DNA of 64,000 nucleotides from Allolobophora icterica (GCA_963556255.1 OY744609.1:2538418-2602417), one strand, 5' to 3'; positions 1 to 12,600 are shown, counted from the first letter of the stretch. Numbers and translations are program-made. The notes: generated by a model from the sequence alone, not told the origin.

Positions 1-414
1 TTCTTGAAATTCACAATCGTCGTTCATCGTCTTCTTTAACACGTACAAACATAAATGTCCACAAAACACTTCGTTACCCAGCTGTATGCGTTCGCTGTTA
101 TACAACACTGGACAACGTAAATACTTTAACAGTTCTGAAGGGGGAGGGAGACCATAACTATCGAAATATAACTTGTGGTTACGTCTCTTTATCCACCCCA
201 CCCAATGCGTTCCGTTCCCTTTAGAATCGTCTAGGTTAAGGATTCCGCATTCGTTCGTTCTAAGCTTCTTCGGCAACTCGTCTCGTACGAAAACGCCTCT
301 AAAGTTCTTAATATTTAGTTTCTTCGCAGCATCGATCAGCTGTATGTTGGTTAGAGGAATATTAGGAAGTACTACATCCTCTACATTTATTTCTTTGTAG
401 GTCTTAAAACTCAT
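1..414 (-). CDS. Adenain-like cysteine protease, Polinton family A, partial
   Basis: An open frame starts with ATG at 414 and runs leftward off the window, so only the first 138 codons are visible. It carries the Polinton/adenovirus protease signature in order: NFRGVFVRDELP, GTHWVGW with the catalytic His, YFDSYGLPPP with the acidic residue, and FCGHLCLYVL with the catalytic Cys. In this family the enzyme is expected to mature capsid proteins. The gene follows the PolB gene on the same strand with a gap of about 20 bp. About 40 residues precede the FRGVF motif, which is a useful comparison for the family B/C proteases whose start is unclear. No break is visible. Confident in the family; the C terminus is unknown. 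Confidence 0.9.
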   Translation of the reverse strand, partial: MSFKTYKEINVEDVVLPNIPLTNIQLIDAAKKLNIKNFRGVFVRDELPKKLRTNECGILNLDDSKGNGTHWVGWIKRRNHKLYFDSYGLPPPSELLKYLRCPVLYNSERIQLGNEVFCGHLCLYVLKKTMNDDCEFQE

Positions 415-435
415 TTTAATATTGGGCTAATACTT

Positions 436-3400
436 TTATTTGCGAAGCGAGTAGTGCCCGTATGCTAATGTATGAATACCATCTTCCATTATCACTCGTT
501 TGTCATCGTCAGCTGAAAGAGCGACCTTATTTACTTCTTCGGTGTAAATGTCGTGATGATACGATCGAATAACGTTAATTTTCCTTAACTGTTCTCTTCT
601 CGTAAACAGGCAGTCTTTATAATCGCCGTGGGTTATCGTTTTCTTAACGACGTTCTTCTTCACACCCTTACATTTCTTATGATCTTCACCAGACATCCTG
701 TACGAGAACAACTTCGATCGCAAACCTACAAACTCTTCGATCTGTTTTCCGCCCGCTTCGTCTTTGAACATACCTATAGTTTTCTTATTCACTCCGGTTT
801 CGATACCGGATGGATGATCTTTCGGGTACTCGCTCGTGTCGAATTTGCTTCGAACATCGTCGGCGATATCGGCGTAAAAGTCGACGGTCTTTATTTCGTA
901 CGCCAACGAATCCGTATCGGTGAATAATAGCTTAGCCCTATCTCCGTACTTGGTCTTGATGTAATTATAATGGAAATCGTACATTAAAGTCTTACTCGAG
1001 TCTAATATACACATTCCTAGATATATCGGCTTGTTATAGAACAACTTGGTCTTTTTCATGTGAACGGCGATTAGATTTTCATCGAAAATAGTTCGACTGT
1101 CGTAATTAGGTTTGGATACGAGCTTAATAGCTTCCTTCTCATCGCAAACCAATCGTACGTCAACTCGATTCTCGATACATTCCATGGTCTTGCCGAAGAC
1201 GCTATTAGTCATAAGCTTGAAAAAGTCCTTCTCGAAATCGTTAGTAGCCCTCGTTCGCAATTCTGTATTCAGGTCGATATACTTTTTCAGCCAGGCTTCT
1301 TCTTCAAATATCAGTCCTCTACGAACTTTGGAGATCTTCAATCCGAGACTCTCGTGCAACTTTAGACTTTTATAATACACTACGTACTTCTTTTTATCGT
1401 TCAAATTCGGAATTAGTTTTGCTACATCCGATTCTGCGGGTTTTATACTCTCAGGAGCTAGAGGATAATCGTTATGAAGGTCGTGTAATTCCTTAGGATA
1501 CTCTAGATCGACTTCTAACACGCACCCCACCCATCTCGTTCGGTAACGCTTTTCCAATCGCTTAGCTCGTTATCGCTCATCCACTTAAACCCGTGAGTCG
1601 GTAACGAACCGCTCATCGCCCAACCGTATAAATTGTTCGCGTCTAAGCAAGGAATGAACGACGACGGCTGGTTGCGATCGAAAGCTTCTCCCATGTACTC
1701 GTTGTTCGCTTTCGCGTATCGATTCGAAATCGTGCTGACTCCTCCTCTTATTCCCTGCTTGATCATCAGTAACATATCGTAGTCGCTCAACAACTCCAAC
1801 TCTACATCGGTAATTTTCAACGCCGCGTCCCATGCTAGTCCAGGCGAAGTGTACTACCACGCGGGATCAAGCCCGTAATTCTTCGTACAAACGTCTCTAA
1901 AGTTTTCGAATACATCGGCTAATAATAGAACATCCGAAACGTTATACAAGTCGTGATATTCTCTTAACGTTTTACAACGAAATGTTTTCCATACATTTTT
2001 GGCGTGCTCATAATCTTCATCGCTAATGTCTGAGTCGTTTAGTTTAGTATAGAAGTTATGCTTCAGAGGCAATTCGGTTTCGTTTAATCTTCCAACGCCG
2101 TCAACGTAATCATACGAGTAAATACCTTTTTTCAGTAAAATATCTAACTTCCTACCTTTAAAGAAATCGCCTAAATTCTTACACTGATCTTTACTAAGGT
2201 TCTTCGATAACGCGTCGAGACTCGAGGGCATGAATCTAAAACTGTCGATAAAGTGTAATTCACGCTTAACCGTTATCTCTTTTCCCTCTTTATTTACAAA
2301 GTTATCGACTACGACCTCTCGGCTAAACGATATGTACTTTTCTTCGTTATTAGGAATACAGTTTATTTTATCACCATTCTCGCCTCGCAATATCTTTACG
2401 AACAAATGACAATCGTACCCGGATAGATTATGAAACACAACCGGGAAAAACTTGGGGACTTTATAGTTCATATTACAACCGTTATGAGCGGCGCCTCTAA
2501 ATTTACCGCTTAAATGACAGTGATCTCTAACTCGATCTACCCCCAACTCCCCTCCGCAGATATGACAGTTAGTAGCCTCATCAAAACATTTCTTCTCAGT
2601 CTCGTCGAATATCATCTTCTTGGGGAATTTAAACTCGTTATATATTCGTTTTATATTTTCTGTTAGAGAATCTACAAATATCTGGGCGACATCGTCGTCT
2701 TCGTTTTCAGCCGTAAACGTTACAGGATATTGCGAATAAACGCTGTCGTCGAAGCATTTTATGTGATAACAAAACGAGCTAGGCGTATGTTTCTGGTATT
2801 TATTGGTGTAAGACGTGCTGGGATCGGGCTGGCACGTATCGATCGGTTTAATGAAAGATTCGAAATCCGCGTAGACGATAAAGGGCACTCTCATCGATTT
2901 AAAATAATGCTTAAAATTTAACATTGTTCCTGGTTCAGGCAATTCAATTCGTTGAGGGTCCTGCTGCGAACAGTATTCGCTGTGTTTATTAAGCGAGTCT
3001 ATCGATCCGTAACCGATTAAACATCTTTCACAATAGTGCATCGAATTTACATATTTTTCTGTTCGTACCGCCATCAATCTATTAAAGTTCTTGATCCAAC
3101 AATAATGCTTCTTTTCTCCGTCGGAAATAAGCAGTAGTTTTACGTGGGTATCGCTTTCATACTTCGATATATATAATGGGTATACAGCCTTTTCATAGCC
3201 GAATACGTTAACTCTAATGTTATTGTTACGCTCAAACTTATTTATAATATTCTCATCAGCAGTAACTGGGAATTTGATACCTCTCCAATCGAGCTGCGTA
3301 GATTGTTCTATTAAATCTCTAGTGATTCTTTCCGGGTTTTTATCAATAGGGTTCAACGCTCCAGTAATACACCACTTGAAACATTCATCGTCGTCGTTTT

Positions 3401-5300
3401 TCAGATTAATAATAGCCTTCTTTTTAGCTAAATATTCAGGAAGCGGAATGTAAGAACCACCCTTAAACGGTTTCTATATCGCCGTATCGATATCCAACTT
3501 CATAACGGCTCTGAATCTCCAGTTACTACCCCGCATCTGAAAACTTGCCATAGACTTCAACATTTTATCTTTCGCGTTGCTATATATTTTACTCACATCG
3601 GTTGCGTCTAAAATGATCTCATTCATTGATTTAAAGTTAGGTTCAGCCGCGACTACTTCTCCAGATTTAATATCTACTTTCTCCATTACGCAATTAAGAT
3701 TGAGTTGAACTTTTACCCCTCGATTTTTCGCTAACAGACTGACTACCTGGGGCCTTACGGCGTTGAGAAAAGATGTGGCATCGATTCCACTAGTTCCATC
3801 GATCGTGTATCGCTTAGTAAATCCTTTAAGGGCTGTTGCGGTCTCTCGAAGTTCAAACCTTTTTTATTGATTTTACTAAAAAATACTCGAAACCTTTCTC
3901 TTCAACGATTCAAATTTATCGTTGACGGTCTTTTTTGTTTGCGGAGGCACGTAACTAATCAACCAATTCGAAAAAGAATTAATTTCAGACCTCGCCTTCT
4001 TTTTCAACGATTCTATATCAACATTATACCATTTCTCTGGAGGGGGTTTACTCGGTGCGAGGATTGGAGCTTTAATATCCGGAACAGGAGCGTCGAGCAA
4101 ATAATTCACATTTTCCACAGCTCCTCCATATTCGTCATTAACGTTGTTAGCTTCTTCAGCTGCAGCACGAATGGTGTCGATCAATTCCGCTTTCCGCAGT
4201 CTCGAGTATCCTTTTAGACTAGGGTGACCATACGTCCCGGTTTCCCGGGACATGTCCCGGTTTTATGTAGTGTGTCCCGGTGTCCCGACGACTTGTGTGA
4301 AAGAGCAAAATTGTCCCGGTTTCTGAGAAGTAACAGAAATTGTCAACTTTCTTGGAAACTCAGTTCTTTGTAAATGACAGAACTAATAGTTAATAGTAAT
4401 TAGTTTGTAATCCAAATCGAAATCGTAATGAAAGAACAGTCTGTTATTTATTATTATATCTTTAGTAAGTTTAGTTAAAAGGCTATATAAAATATTAAAG
4501 CATAACGTGAAAATTTTAATATTACAATTTCGTTTCAGTACGACGGGTATGATTTTTTAAATAAAAAATGCATACATTATACACCATAGAAATGTCTTCT
4601 TTTTGTCAGATACCCAGAATCAAATAATGCTAAATCACACCAGCACAAATGAGGGGGTTGGAAACGACCCCCTGGGATGCGCAATGAAGACTTTACTGTG
4701 GGGGTCCTGAGAAAGACTGGAGGCTGAACCCCCTACCCCCGACAATTCCCACCCAGGGTCTACTGACTCTACTACTACTGAGTCTATTCTACTGTAACGG
4801 CCTAACGGACCTAGAGGTACCTAATCCTAACTGAAACCTTACACTTAACCCTTAATCTAACCCACATCTCAAAGACATTCAGTCTACTACTCTAATCTAT
4901 ATACTCGACTCTACTGACTACTGTAGGCCTACTTTATAATAGCCTACTCTATCTCAGTCTACTCTATCAGTCTCTCATCTATCTATCTGATTCTATCAAT
5001 TTCTTCCTTCCTCACGTTCCACGTTTCAAATGCATACATGTGAAACGTGGTAATCTAAGAATAAAAGTAATATAGATAGATAATATTAAGATACCGTATA
5101 TGGCATGGCAACTAGCTAGTATGCAGGTTCTCAATTGTATTGATCAATTGTTTTCTTTTGCCCAGCCGATAAGAGGTGCCAAAAAGAGCGTTACAAAAAG
5201 TGTCCCGGTTTTTGAAGGCCAATAAATGGTCACCCTATTTTAGACCTCTATGCCTGGCTATGTTTCGTAATTCAACAACGGTATTAGACGAGTAGTCCAT
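436..5300 (-). pseudogene. Protein-primed DNA polymerase B, Polinton family A, broken
   Basis: Minus-strand PolB gene, start ATG at 5300, stop at 436-438. The N-terminal region has a SAP-like stretch (RLRKAELIDTIR), then a domain with SNWLISYVPP. Further on come a DHCHLSGKFRGAAH endonuclease-VII-like zinc motif, exonuclease motifs YADFES and FHNLSGYD, polymerase motif A (LDANNLYGWAM), motif B (KDFFKLMTNSVFGKT) and motif C (FTDTDSLAY). Breaks seen: an hAT element at 4220-5237 splits the N terminus, in-frame TAG codons lie at 3474-3476 and 1854-1856, there is a frame change near 1515-1557, and probably another near 3840-3880. The polymerase would have replicated the element from a terminal protein or priming residue. 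The copy is inactive as it stands. Its sequence is clearly diverged from the PolB genes at 9675 and 16292, so it is a separate family. Confidence 0.88.
4220..5237. mobile_element. Non-autonomous hAT element, 1,018 bp
   Basis: Ends are TAGGGTGACCAT at 4220 and its reverse complement ending at 5237. The sides carry a perfect 8-bp duplication TTTTAGAC (4212-4219 and 5238-5245), the hAT hallmark. The terminal regions are rich in GTCCCGG motifs typical of one widespread hAT terminus. No transposase frame is visible. It sits in the N-terminal coding region of the family A PolB gene; the frame resumes beyond it, so the insertion came after the PolB gene was in place. Confidence 0.92.
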
Positions 5301-5379
5301 TTTATTATGGTTATCTCTTCCTTTAAGCCCTTTCATGAAATCAGATTTTGTATTCATTTTATTATGAGCATCTATTCCT

Positions 5380-5615
5380 TTAGTAGATTGGATACGGGGC
5401 TTTGAAATCATGCGCTACAAAAAGCTGCTTGATATAAAGACTATCTCTACAGAAAAAGGGTCCACAGAGGCCTACAGGACCCACTGAACCTTATCAACGA
5501 TCGGTTTCCAAGCAGTGTCTGTGGCTATCGTGGCTTAGAAGTCTTTTGAATCATGGTGTTAAGTGGGCTTTTAAATCGGGCTCAATAGAAGTGATTTGAT
5601 ATAAAGGCCGTCTCT
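5380..5615 (-). repeat. Terminal repeat of Polinton family A
   Basis: Read on the minus strand this begins AGAGACGGCC, the AG start usual for Polintons. It is almost identical over about 236 bp to 41524-41759 on the plus strand; one mismatch was noticed by eye. It marks the right end of the element carrying the genes at 1-5300. Confidence 0.82.
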
Positions 5616-5982
5616 ACGCCACCCCCATCTTCGAATGCCTGATCTCCGCCGCCGCTCTTATTTCTCATGAAATAGGAGTTTGACATGCATTTCTGCTTGG
5701 AGCCAGCGCCTTAGCACGATACTGTTATTGATCGAGATGATGCATACACCTCGCAGCAGATATAGCCTAGAAGCCACTACCCGGTGGCACAGCAGCCGTT
5801 GCTGCTTGGAGCCAGCGCCTGGCGCGAGGTTGTTATTGATTGAGATTCTGCACGCGCCTGGTAGCCGATTAGCATACACTGCCTAGAAGCAGCTGCCAGC
5901 TGAACGCAATTGTTCACGGACCAATTGTGAGTCGGCCATTTTTAGCTGTCGATTGTCTTACTAGAGGTTTTGATAAATTATT
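5616..5982. repeat. Intergenic spacer with a degenerate two-copy repeat
   Basis: Two diverged tandem units of about 103 bp start at about 5697 and 5800, both beginning TGCTTGGAGCCAGCGCCT and both containing a TTGTTATTGAT block. No coding signal is convincing. This separates the family A terminus from the unknown gene at 6001. Confidence 0.6.
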
Positions 5983-6000
5983 TTGCGTTCTTTGTTCGTA

Positions 6001-6999
6001 ATGGCTGAACTCGTACTAGAATTAGCGAAGAATTCTAAAGAAGTGATTGACGTCGCGATGAATTATTTTTTCAAAAGCGATGATGATAGAGAAAACTTTT
6101 GTAAGAGTTTAGAAGGACTCATTAGTCTGACAAGCAAAAACAAGAAAAAAACGACCAAGAGGAAGAAATCACAGCGTCGCCGTACCATTGCAAAAAAGGA
6201 CGATGACAAGATTTTCAGTGAGGACATTTTACCGCAAATATATCAACAAGTCGCCAAATATGAAACCCACCTAGGCGACTTTGAATGGAGACTTGACATG
6301 GGTTTCCTGGAAAAGTTTAATATGCAAGAATTAGATACTCTTGAATCTTACAAAGCTGTACACGAAGACATCATCCAACAGGAAAAAACCGGAGAGAACC
6401 TTCAACTCGCTTTAGCATTTAATCGTGGGGTTTTATATTTGAAGTCTCGCCAGTTTATACCTTCAGACGTCAATTGTAAGAACTGGTTTTATGTCCACTA
6501 TAATGTGGCTTATTCAACTACTCAAAGATACATATCATTTGCAATGCTGATACAAAGCTATCCGGGTTTGATCCATAGCGCTTTAACCTTCTCACAACTT
6601 TCAAAGCATCATAATAGAATTGTTAAACATCTAACCTCTAACACAAACCTTGCCCAAAGGCTGAAACCTCGCATCACGATCTCAGTTCAAGGTCAAGAAC
6701 TTTCCATCACAGCGGTTGAAAAACAAACTCCAACTACTAACCTACCGATTGCAACTGATCCGGACTCCGTTTATGCAACTCACAATCCAGAGATAGCTTT
6801 GTTAGAAGAAATCGATATTCGCAGTTTTCCGGGTTCATCTATTACAGACGAAGAACAGGAAAGGATCTTATTGATGCATGAAGATGTTATCAATGTTCAT
6901 CTTCATGTGCCGTCACCTACTGTGGAACAAGAAGAGGCTATGTTGGAGGAGGAGGAAGTGGCTGAAACTGGCAAAGGAAAACAACAAGGAAAGAGATAG
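6001..6999 (+). CDS. Unrecognised intronless protein, about 332 aa, lysine-rich N region and acidic tail
   Basis: A long open frame with no internal break. ATG codons occur at 5983 and 6001; the second (MAELVLELAKN) is preferred as the more natural N terminus. Visible parts: a helical start, a strongly basic stretch (about residues 50-70, KKTTKRKKSQRRR) that could be a nuclear signal, and a central block around NWFYVHYNVAYSTTQRYISF. That block resembles the general pattern of replication or transcription proteins that bind DNA through an HTH (the DUF3102 style), but only loosely. The C terminus is acidic (EEEEVAE). It lies between the family A end and copy B and could be an accessory Polinton gene or cargo of another element. 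The function is not known. Confidence 0.55.
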   Translation: MAELVLELAKNSKEVIDVAMNYFFKSDDDRENFCKSLEGLISLTSKNKKKTTKRKKSQRRRTIAKKDDDKIFSEDILPQIYQQVAKYETHLGDFEWRLDMGFLEKFNMQELDTLESYKAVHEDIIQQEKTGENLQLALAFNRGVLYLKSRQFIPSDVNCKNWFYVHYNVAYSTTQRYISFAMLIQSYPGLIHSALTFSQLSKHHNRIVKHLTSNTNLAQRLKPRITISVQGQELSITAVEKQTPTTNLPIATDPDSVYATHNPEIALLEEIDIRSFPGSSITDEEQERILLMHEDVINVHLHVPSPTVEQEEAMLEEEEVAETGKGKQQGKR

Positions 7000-8204
7000 A
7001 CATCAGGTCAGAAAAAATATTGTTTTCTAGATTTCTACCCACCCGCGCCTCTTTTTGTAATTAACCTGTTTGTTAGCCGCAGTGCGTTTGCACTTACTTA
7101 CTTAGTTAACTCAGCTTTAAAGAGTGCACTGGCCGTTCACTGTCGGTGGAAAGATGAGACGGTGAGGGAGACGACTGGCCATCCACCATCATATACGGAG
7201 GCTAAGAAAATTAAGTCGCTAATATTTAATATTCATGACTACCTTAAGGGACTGTTCTTATTTATCCGATTAGGCCTATATGTTTTACTGAATGAAAATC
7301 AGTTTATGAAAAATAAACATTCTGGAGTAGATTTATTGAAACCATTTAAATGTTTTTAAAACTAGGATTATATATGACATAGTCTCTACAAGGCAACCAA
7401 TGTTGTTTCATTTATACAGCAGCGCTTGCGTTTCTGGCGGAAAAACCGCTCTATATTTAGGCTGGCTTAAGGGACTGCTCTGTTTTCTATATCCGCTTTA
7501 TGCCTAGGCCTATAATTATATGTTTACCGAATGAATAGATTTATTGAAACCGTGTAAATATTTAAAATGTAAATGCCTTTTAGTATCGACATAGTCTTTT
7601 TTACTGGTTAATCAATGTTGTTTTCCTTATTTTACAATCATCGCTTGCTTTTGGTGCTAAAATCACCGCCGATAGGAATAAATTTTGTTGTTGCTTGAGC
7701 AGGTCAAAGTTCGCCAGCTGGGACAAAGGCCGCTGATTCAAGCTGAAGCCGGAAACAGGGCGTGTCTACAGGCGACGCGTGCGGACTGCCAGCCCTCGGG
7801 CTGTAGGCTGTGTTTTCCTACGGCTCTGCGCAGAATAGGGTGGCCCAGAAATATTGCGTATTTTTCATATAGCCTATTGGCTTTGTTAAACTGATTTTCT
7901 CCCGAAGCAGCAGATATTTTTTAGGCCACCCTAACGTTTGCATAACCATCTGCTCCGAAGATTGTGGGCTACAGCCTACAACCATTGATTAAGCGTATTG
8001 AGTCAGTGTTTTGGATTTTTTCAGGTTTTCAGGTTCTGGACACAATGTCATCAAGCCTGTGTTTCAAACGTGTTAATTTTTTAAATTAAGACTGAGAAAT
8101 ACAAAAGAGAATTTATTTAGCACCAGGGCGAGTCTTGACCCAGACATTCAAGTTTAACTATTGGATAAACTCGAATATTTAGCTTCACGAAACCAAAACA
8201 GCCA
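7000..8204. repeat. Non-coding stretch with a diverged tandem pair of about 210 bp
   Basis: Units at about 7236-7445 and 7446-7680 share TTAAGGGACTG, the AGATTTATTGAAACC block, GACATAGTCT and CAATGTTGTTT in the same order, clearly diverged. Nothing else is recognisable; short frames here have no conserved features. Confidence 0.6.
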
Positions 8205-8464
8205 TGAAAAATATTTATAGCACAATTACATCATATCTAAAAATACCACTAGCATTGTATACCAGGATAACATTCTTGACATGCCATTCTCTTTTCTAAA
8301 GAGAGCTCTCAATGCGCTTCGTGGAACAGACCACGAAAAAATATTTATAGCACAATTACATCATATCTAAAAATACCACTAGCGTTGCCTACCAGGCCAA
8401 ATTCTTGACATGCCATTCTCTTTTCTAAAGAGAGCTCTCAATGCGCTTCGTGGAACAGACCACG
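8205..8464. repeat. Tandem duplication, 130-bp unit
   Basis: Two near-identical units; the ATATTTATAGCACAATTAC block recurs at 8211 and 8341. Each unit contains CTCTTTTCTAAAGAGAG, which can fold back on itself, and ends TTCGTGGAACAGACCACGA. No coding sense. High similarity implies a recent duplication. Confidence 0.85.
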
Positions 8465-8649
8465 AGAATCTCGGAGCTGTTTTCAGAAACGCGTTACCTT
8501 TAAACCAAGACTGTTTTTAGAGCCGGTCTTTATTAGAGGGAATTTATACAGCACCATGGTCAATTTTATATGGCTCTATCAGCTTTCTATAGATAAAGGA
8601 TACATTGGACAAGCCGCTCTGTTAACTTCTAAAGCACCAAAAGTGATCG

Positions 8650-9115
8650 CAAAAAACCCCCCAGCTTATTCACAGGTGCTTAGTCAAATCAGTTCAATCA
8701 GTCATACGGTTCAATGTAATAGTACTCTGGAGATTTCTATAGCGCACAAAAGGCGAAGTCGTGCAGCCTATTCACAAGCGCTCAGTCAAATCATAATCGA
8801 TAGGTGGGGATCAAAAATCCAAATGCTTCAATGAGTCGGACAGTTTTAAGGGAAGAGGAAGAATCAAAATCGAGACATCGTTTTGGCCAATCCATAAATG
8901 AAAAATATATGCTTTAAAAATAAAGGCTAGCCAGCTGAGCCGCTGTAGGCCGTTTTTACTGCCAACCTAAACCCTTTGGATATTAATCTATTGCTTTGAC
9001 TAACTATTTGATAAACCAATTAGATAAAGTTTTATATTGGGTATATATAATTATCTATCAAAAATGAAGGGCAGAAATCTTTGTGCGTGGTTGGTAATTG
9101 GGACAAGAGACATAA
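8650..9115. repeat. Upstream region shared by Polinton copies B and C
   Basis: Segments here match 15180-15560: a block ending AAAGGCGAAGTCGTG followed by CACAAGCGCTCAGT, and a later block GGGTATAT..AATTATCTAT followed by GTGCGTGGTTGGTAATT. The shared order supports this as the left part of copy B, although no left terminal repeat of B was found. The blocks are also partly repeated within copy C. Confidence 0.6.
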
Positions 9116-9337
9116 TGTGGTAATAGCTGCCTAGGAGTTTATTGCAAACTTCACTTATTAAGACTGAGAAAGGGTGGTGGTACGCAGCCGTGCATAGGTT
9201 GTGGAAAGGCGGTGAAAAATAAAAAAGGCCTTTGCCTGGGTTGTGGCTACAAGGCTGCTAGACTGAAAAAGTTGCGAGATGAAAGCATCTTTCAAGACGA
9301 ATGTAAGCGTCTGACCGTAATTGAATATCAGGCATAA
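9116..9337 (+). pseudogene. Small zinc-ribbon protein, copy B, no ATG
   Basis: A frame open from 9116 to the stop at 9335-9337 matches the predicted protein at 15677 in copy C over most of its length. It has paired cysteines (PCIGCGK and LCLGCGY) followed by a basic helix and ends RLTVIEYQA. No ATG occurs after the upstream stop, so either the start was lost or an upstream exon is used. Conservation of Cys pairs between two diverged copies, in the same place upstream of PolB, is the evidence that this was a gene. Role unknown; a DNA- or RNA-binding early protein is possible. Confidence 0.6.
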
Positions 9338-9625
9338 AAAATAAATAATTAATTAAAATTCACGAATTTTTTAAAGTATTAGTATAAATAACTTCTGATT
9401 ATAGTAGTGGTATAAATAACTTCTGACTATATATTGTCTACGGTTGAAGATGCCTGGCCATAATTGAATATAGGCTATTATTATCTGCGGTTGGAGACGC
9501 CAGACCATAATTTAATATCAGGTATAAATAAATAATTAAAATTAACAAATTTTTTAAATGTATTAGTATAAATAACTTCCGACTATAGTATTAGTAGTAA
9601 TAACTTCTGAGGTATACTATTGACA
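9338..9625. repeat. AT-rich repeats upstream of PolB in copy B
   Basis: The motif TATAAATAACTTC occurs near 9384, 9411 and 9568 with a variant near 9600, inside a duplicated block (about 9330-9430 and 9520-9620) sharing AAATAAATAATTAAAATT. Being AT-rich and just before the PolB start, the block may carry its promoter. This is inference. Confidence 0.5.
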
Positions 9626-9674
9626 ATGGATGAGACTGATATTACCATGGATTAGTATCAAACAATTTATAACT

Positions 9675-12600
9675 ATGGCATTGTCTACGAATGAAAAAAT
9701 TGAACAATTGTTAGACGAAGCTATCCCAGATGCGGTCAAAAGGCGCTTACTACAGCCACTGCTTCCAAGGCCAATTCCTCCAGTGCGTAAGCGCAGAGGG
9801 TTAAAACGTATGGCCCTTCTGGCACAATTCGACCCACTCTTAAATAAGAAGGATAGAGGTGGACCACCACCCTTTCTAGTGTACAGAGAGCTCGCCAATC
9901 AGCATCTGAGAGACTTCCGTGCAGAAGTACCTTTAAACCACAGGCTGGAAGGAGATGCGTTGGCTTTCTTGAGTGCAATGGAGCAGAATATTGAGGCGCA
10001 ACTCAACGAAGAGCTCTTGAAAAATGGCGGTTTTAAATACTCTCAAGTGTTGACTGTTGATTTGGAAAAGTTGGCACCGACCGTTGATAATGTGTATGGT
10101 GGCAACGCGCCCCCCGGCATCATTACCAATACCGCCTACTTTCGAAGCACAGCAGCACCAATTACCAATGCAGGTAAAGTCCAAGGGGCTATACGGAAGG
10201 CCAAGGCCGAAGTACTACAACTCCTCGAGGAGTATACCAATGAGGGATCGGGGTGGAGAGTGAAGCGGGTCGTGGCGCTAGACCTCAGTGTTGCAAGATA
10301 TAAGCCTTTCCGAGGTAAGAGCTACTTTCCCACACCGAAGTACATACCTCCACGCACAGTCATAAACGTGCAAAACAAAGACAACCGCTGCTTCGAGTGG
10401 GCCATACTAAGCGCAATGTACCCAGCAGATCAAAATCCGAATCGCCCCTATAAGTATCAGGCCCACCTGCAGGAGCTAAACTTTGACGGTATAGAATTTC
10501 CAGTGAAGGTCACAGATATCGGCAAGTTCGAACGTCAGAACCCTATGGTGTCCGTTTCGGTCTTCGGATGGAATGGAGGGCTGTATCCAATCCATGTCTC
10601 AACCGAGACTAGAGTTCACAATATTGATCTTCTACTGTTGGCCAGCGACGTAAATGAAAATTTTCCTTTACAGAATTATCACTATGTCTGGATCAAGGAC
10701 TTGGCCCGAATGCTGTACAAAAACAGCGATCATAAAGAGCGGAAGCACCCATGTCGCCGCTGCCTACACATATTTGGTAGACAAGACTCGCTGGATGCCC
10801 ATATCAAAGATTGTCAGGGCATTAGTCAGAAGCCTCAGCGGATTGAGATGCCAAAAGAGGATGAAAATATCCTCAAATTCCAGAACCATCGCAAACAGAT
10901 GCGAGCCCCGTATATAATATACGCCGACTTCGAGGCGCTGAACATACCAATCGAAGGTGCAGTCATGAACCCCATCGAGAGCAACACCAGACAGATAGCT
11001 CAGCAGAAACCATGCAGCTTCTGTTACATAGTGGTTCGATGTGACGGCCGCACGAAGAAACCAGTTCTATATCGTGGAGAGAACGCCGTGCCAGAGTTCC
11101 TGAACGACTACAAGGCGAGCTGGCCTCTATCAAACAAATGCTGGCCACCCCAGCTAAGATGGTTATGTCAGCGGCCGATCGCCAATCATTCCGCGAGGCT
11201 AACGAATGTCATATCTGCGGAGAAGCGCTCGAAGAGGATAGAGTTCGCGACCACTGTCACATTACTGGTAAGTACCGAGGTGCTGCTCATAACGCCTGCA
11301 ACCTCAAGCTTCGAATATATCCAGATAAGTGCAAGGTACCAGTGGTCTTCCACAATCTACGAGGTTACGACAGCCACCTCATAATGCAAGCGATAGGCAG
11401 CTGTGAGGCCGCACAGGATGAGGAAACTGATATTAACTGCATCCCAAACAATATGGAGAAATACATGACATTCAACATAGGACAACTGCAGTTCATCGAT
11501 AGTCTCCAGTTTCTAAACAGCTCGTTGGATAAATTATCAGGAAATCTGTCGCTAGAGGATCTGAAAGTCACAACAGCATATATAAAGGTAAGTTTCGTTC
11601 ACAATGATAGGACAAAACTAGATCTTTTGAGGCGAAAGGGCGTATATTGTTACGAGCACATTGACGATTACCACCGCTTCGAAGTAGACCGACTTCCACC
11701 CAAAGAAGCGTTCTACAGCAGGCTGTCCCGAGAGAACATTTCTGATGAGGATTATCAACACGCCCAAAGAGTATGGAATGAATTCAACTGTAAAACTCTG
11801 GGCGACTATCACGACCTGTATCTCCGCACTGATGTACTTCTACTCGCAGATGTCTTCGAGACCTTCAGAAACACATCGATGAAACACTACAGTTTAGATC
11901 CGGCAAATTACTTCAGCCTGCCAGGAATGGCCTGGGACGCTTTGCTGAAAAAGACGAAAATCGAGCTCGAACTTCTCACCGATATAGACATGCATTTGTT
12001 CGTAGAGAAAGGTCTCCGAGGTGGAATCTCGATGGTATCTAAGCGCTTCGCAAAAGCCAACAACCCACAATGCCCCGACTACGATACCACGAAGCCAGAA
12101 AACTGGATCATGTATCTCGATGCTAATAACCTCTACGGCTGGGCGATGCAACAGCCATTGCCAGTTGGAGCATTCAGCTGGGAAAGTCCAACTCTCGACG
12201 AAGTGTTGGAAACTCCAGACGACGCGCCTGAAGGCTTCCTACTTGAAGTCGATCTCGGGTACCCGGAGCACCTCCACATTGCTCATAATGACTATCCCCT
12301 AGCACCGGAGACCCTGACAGTCCAAGGGGAGTGGTTGAGTGACTATCAGAATGTGCTTATGAACGAGTTGGGAGGCAAGTTCACAAAGCATGTGAAGTTA
12401 GTACCCAGCCTACGACCTAAGGAGCGGTATGTGGTTCATTACCGAAATCTTAAACTCTACCACTCGTTAGGCCTACGAGTTGCTAAAATTCATCGTGCCA
12501 TTAAGTTTAGACAGGAGGCGTGGATGGCTCCATACATCGGGATGAATACAAAATTGAGGGCGAAGGCAACGTCGGAATTTGAGAAGGATTTCTTCAAGCT

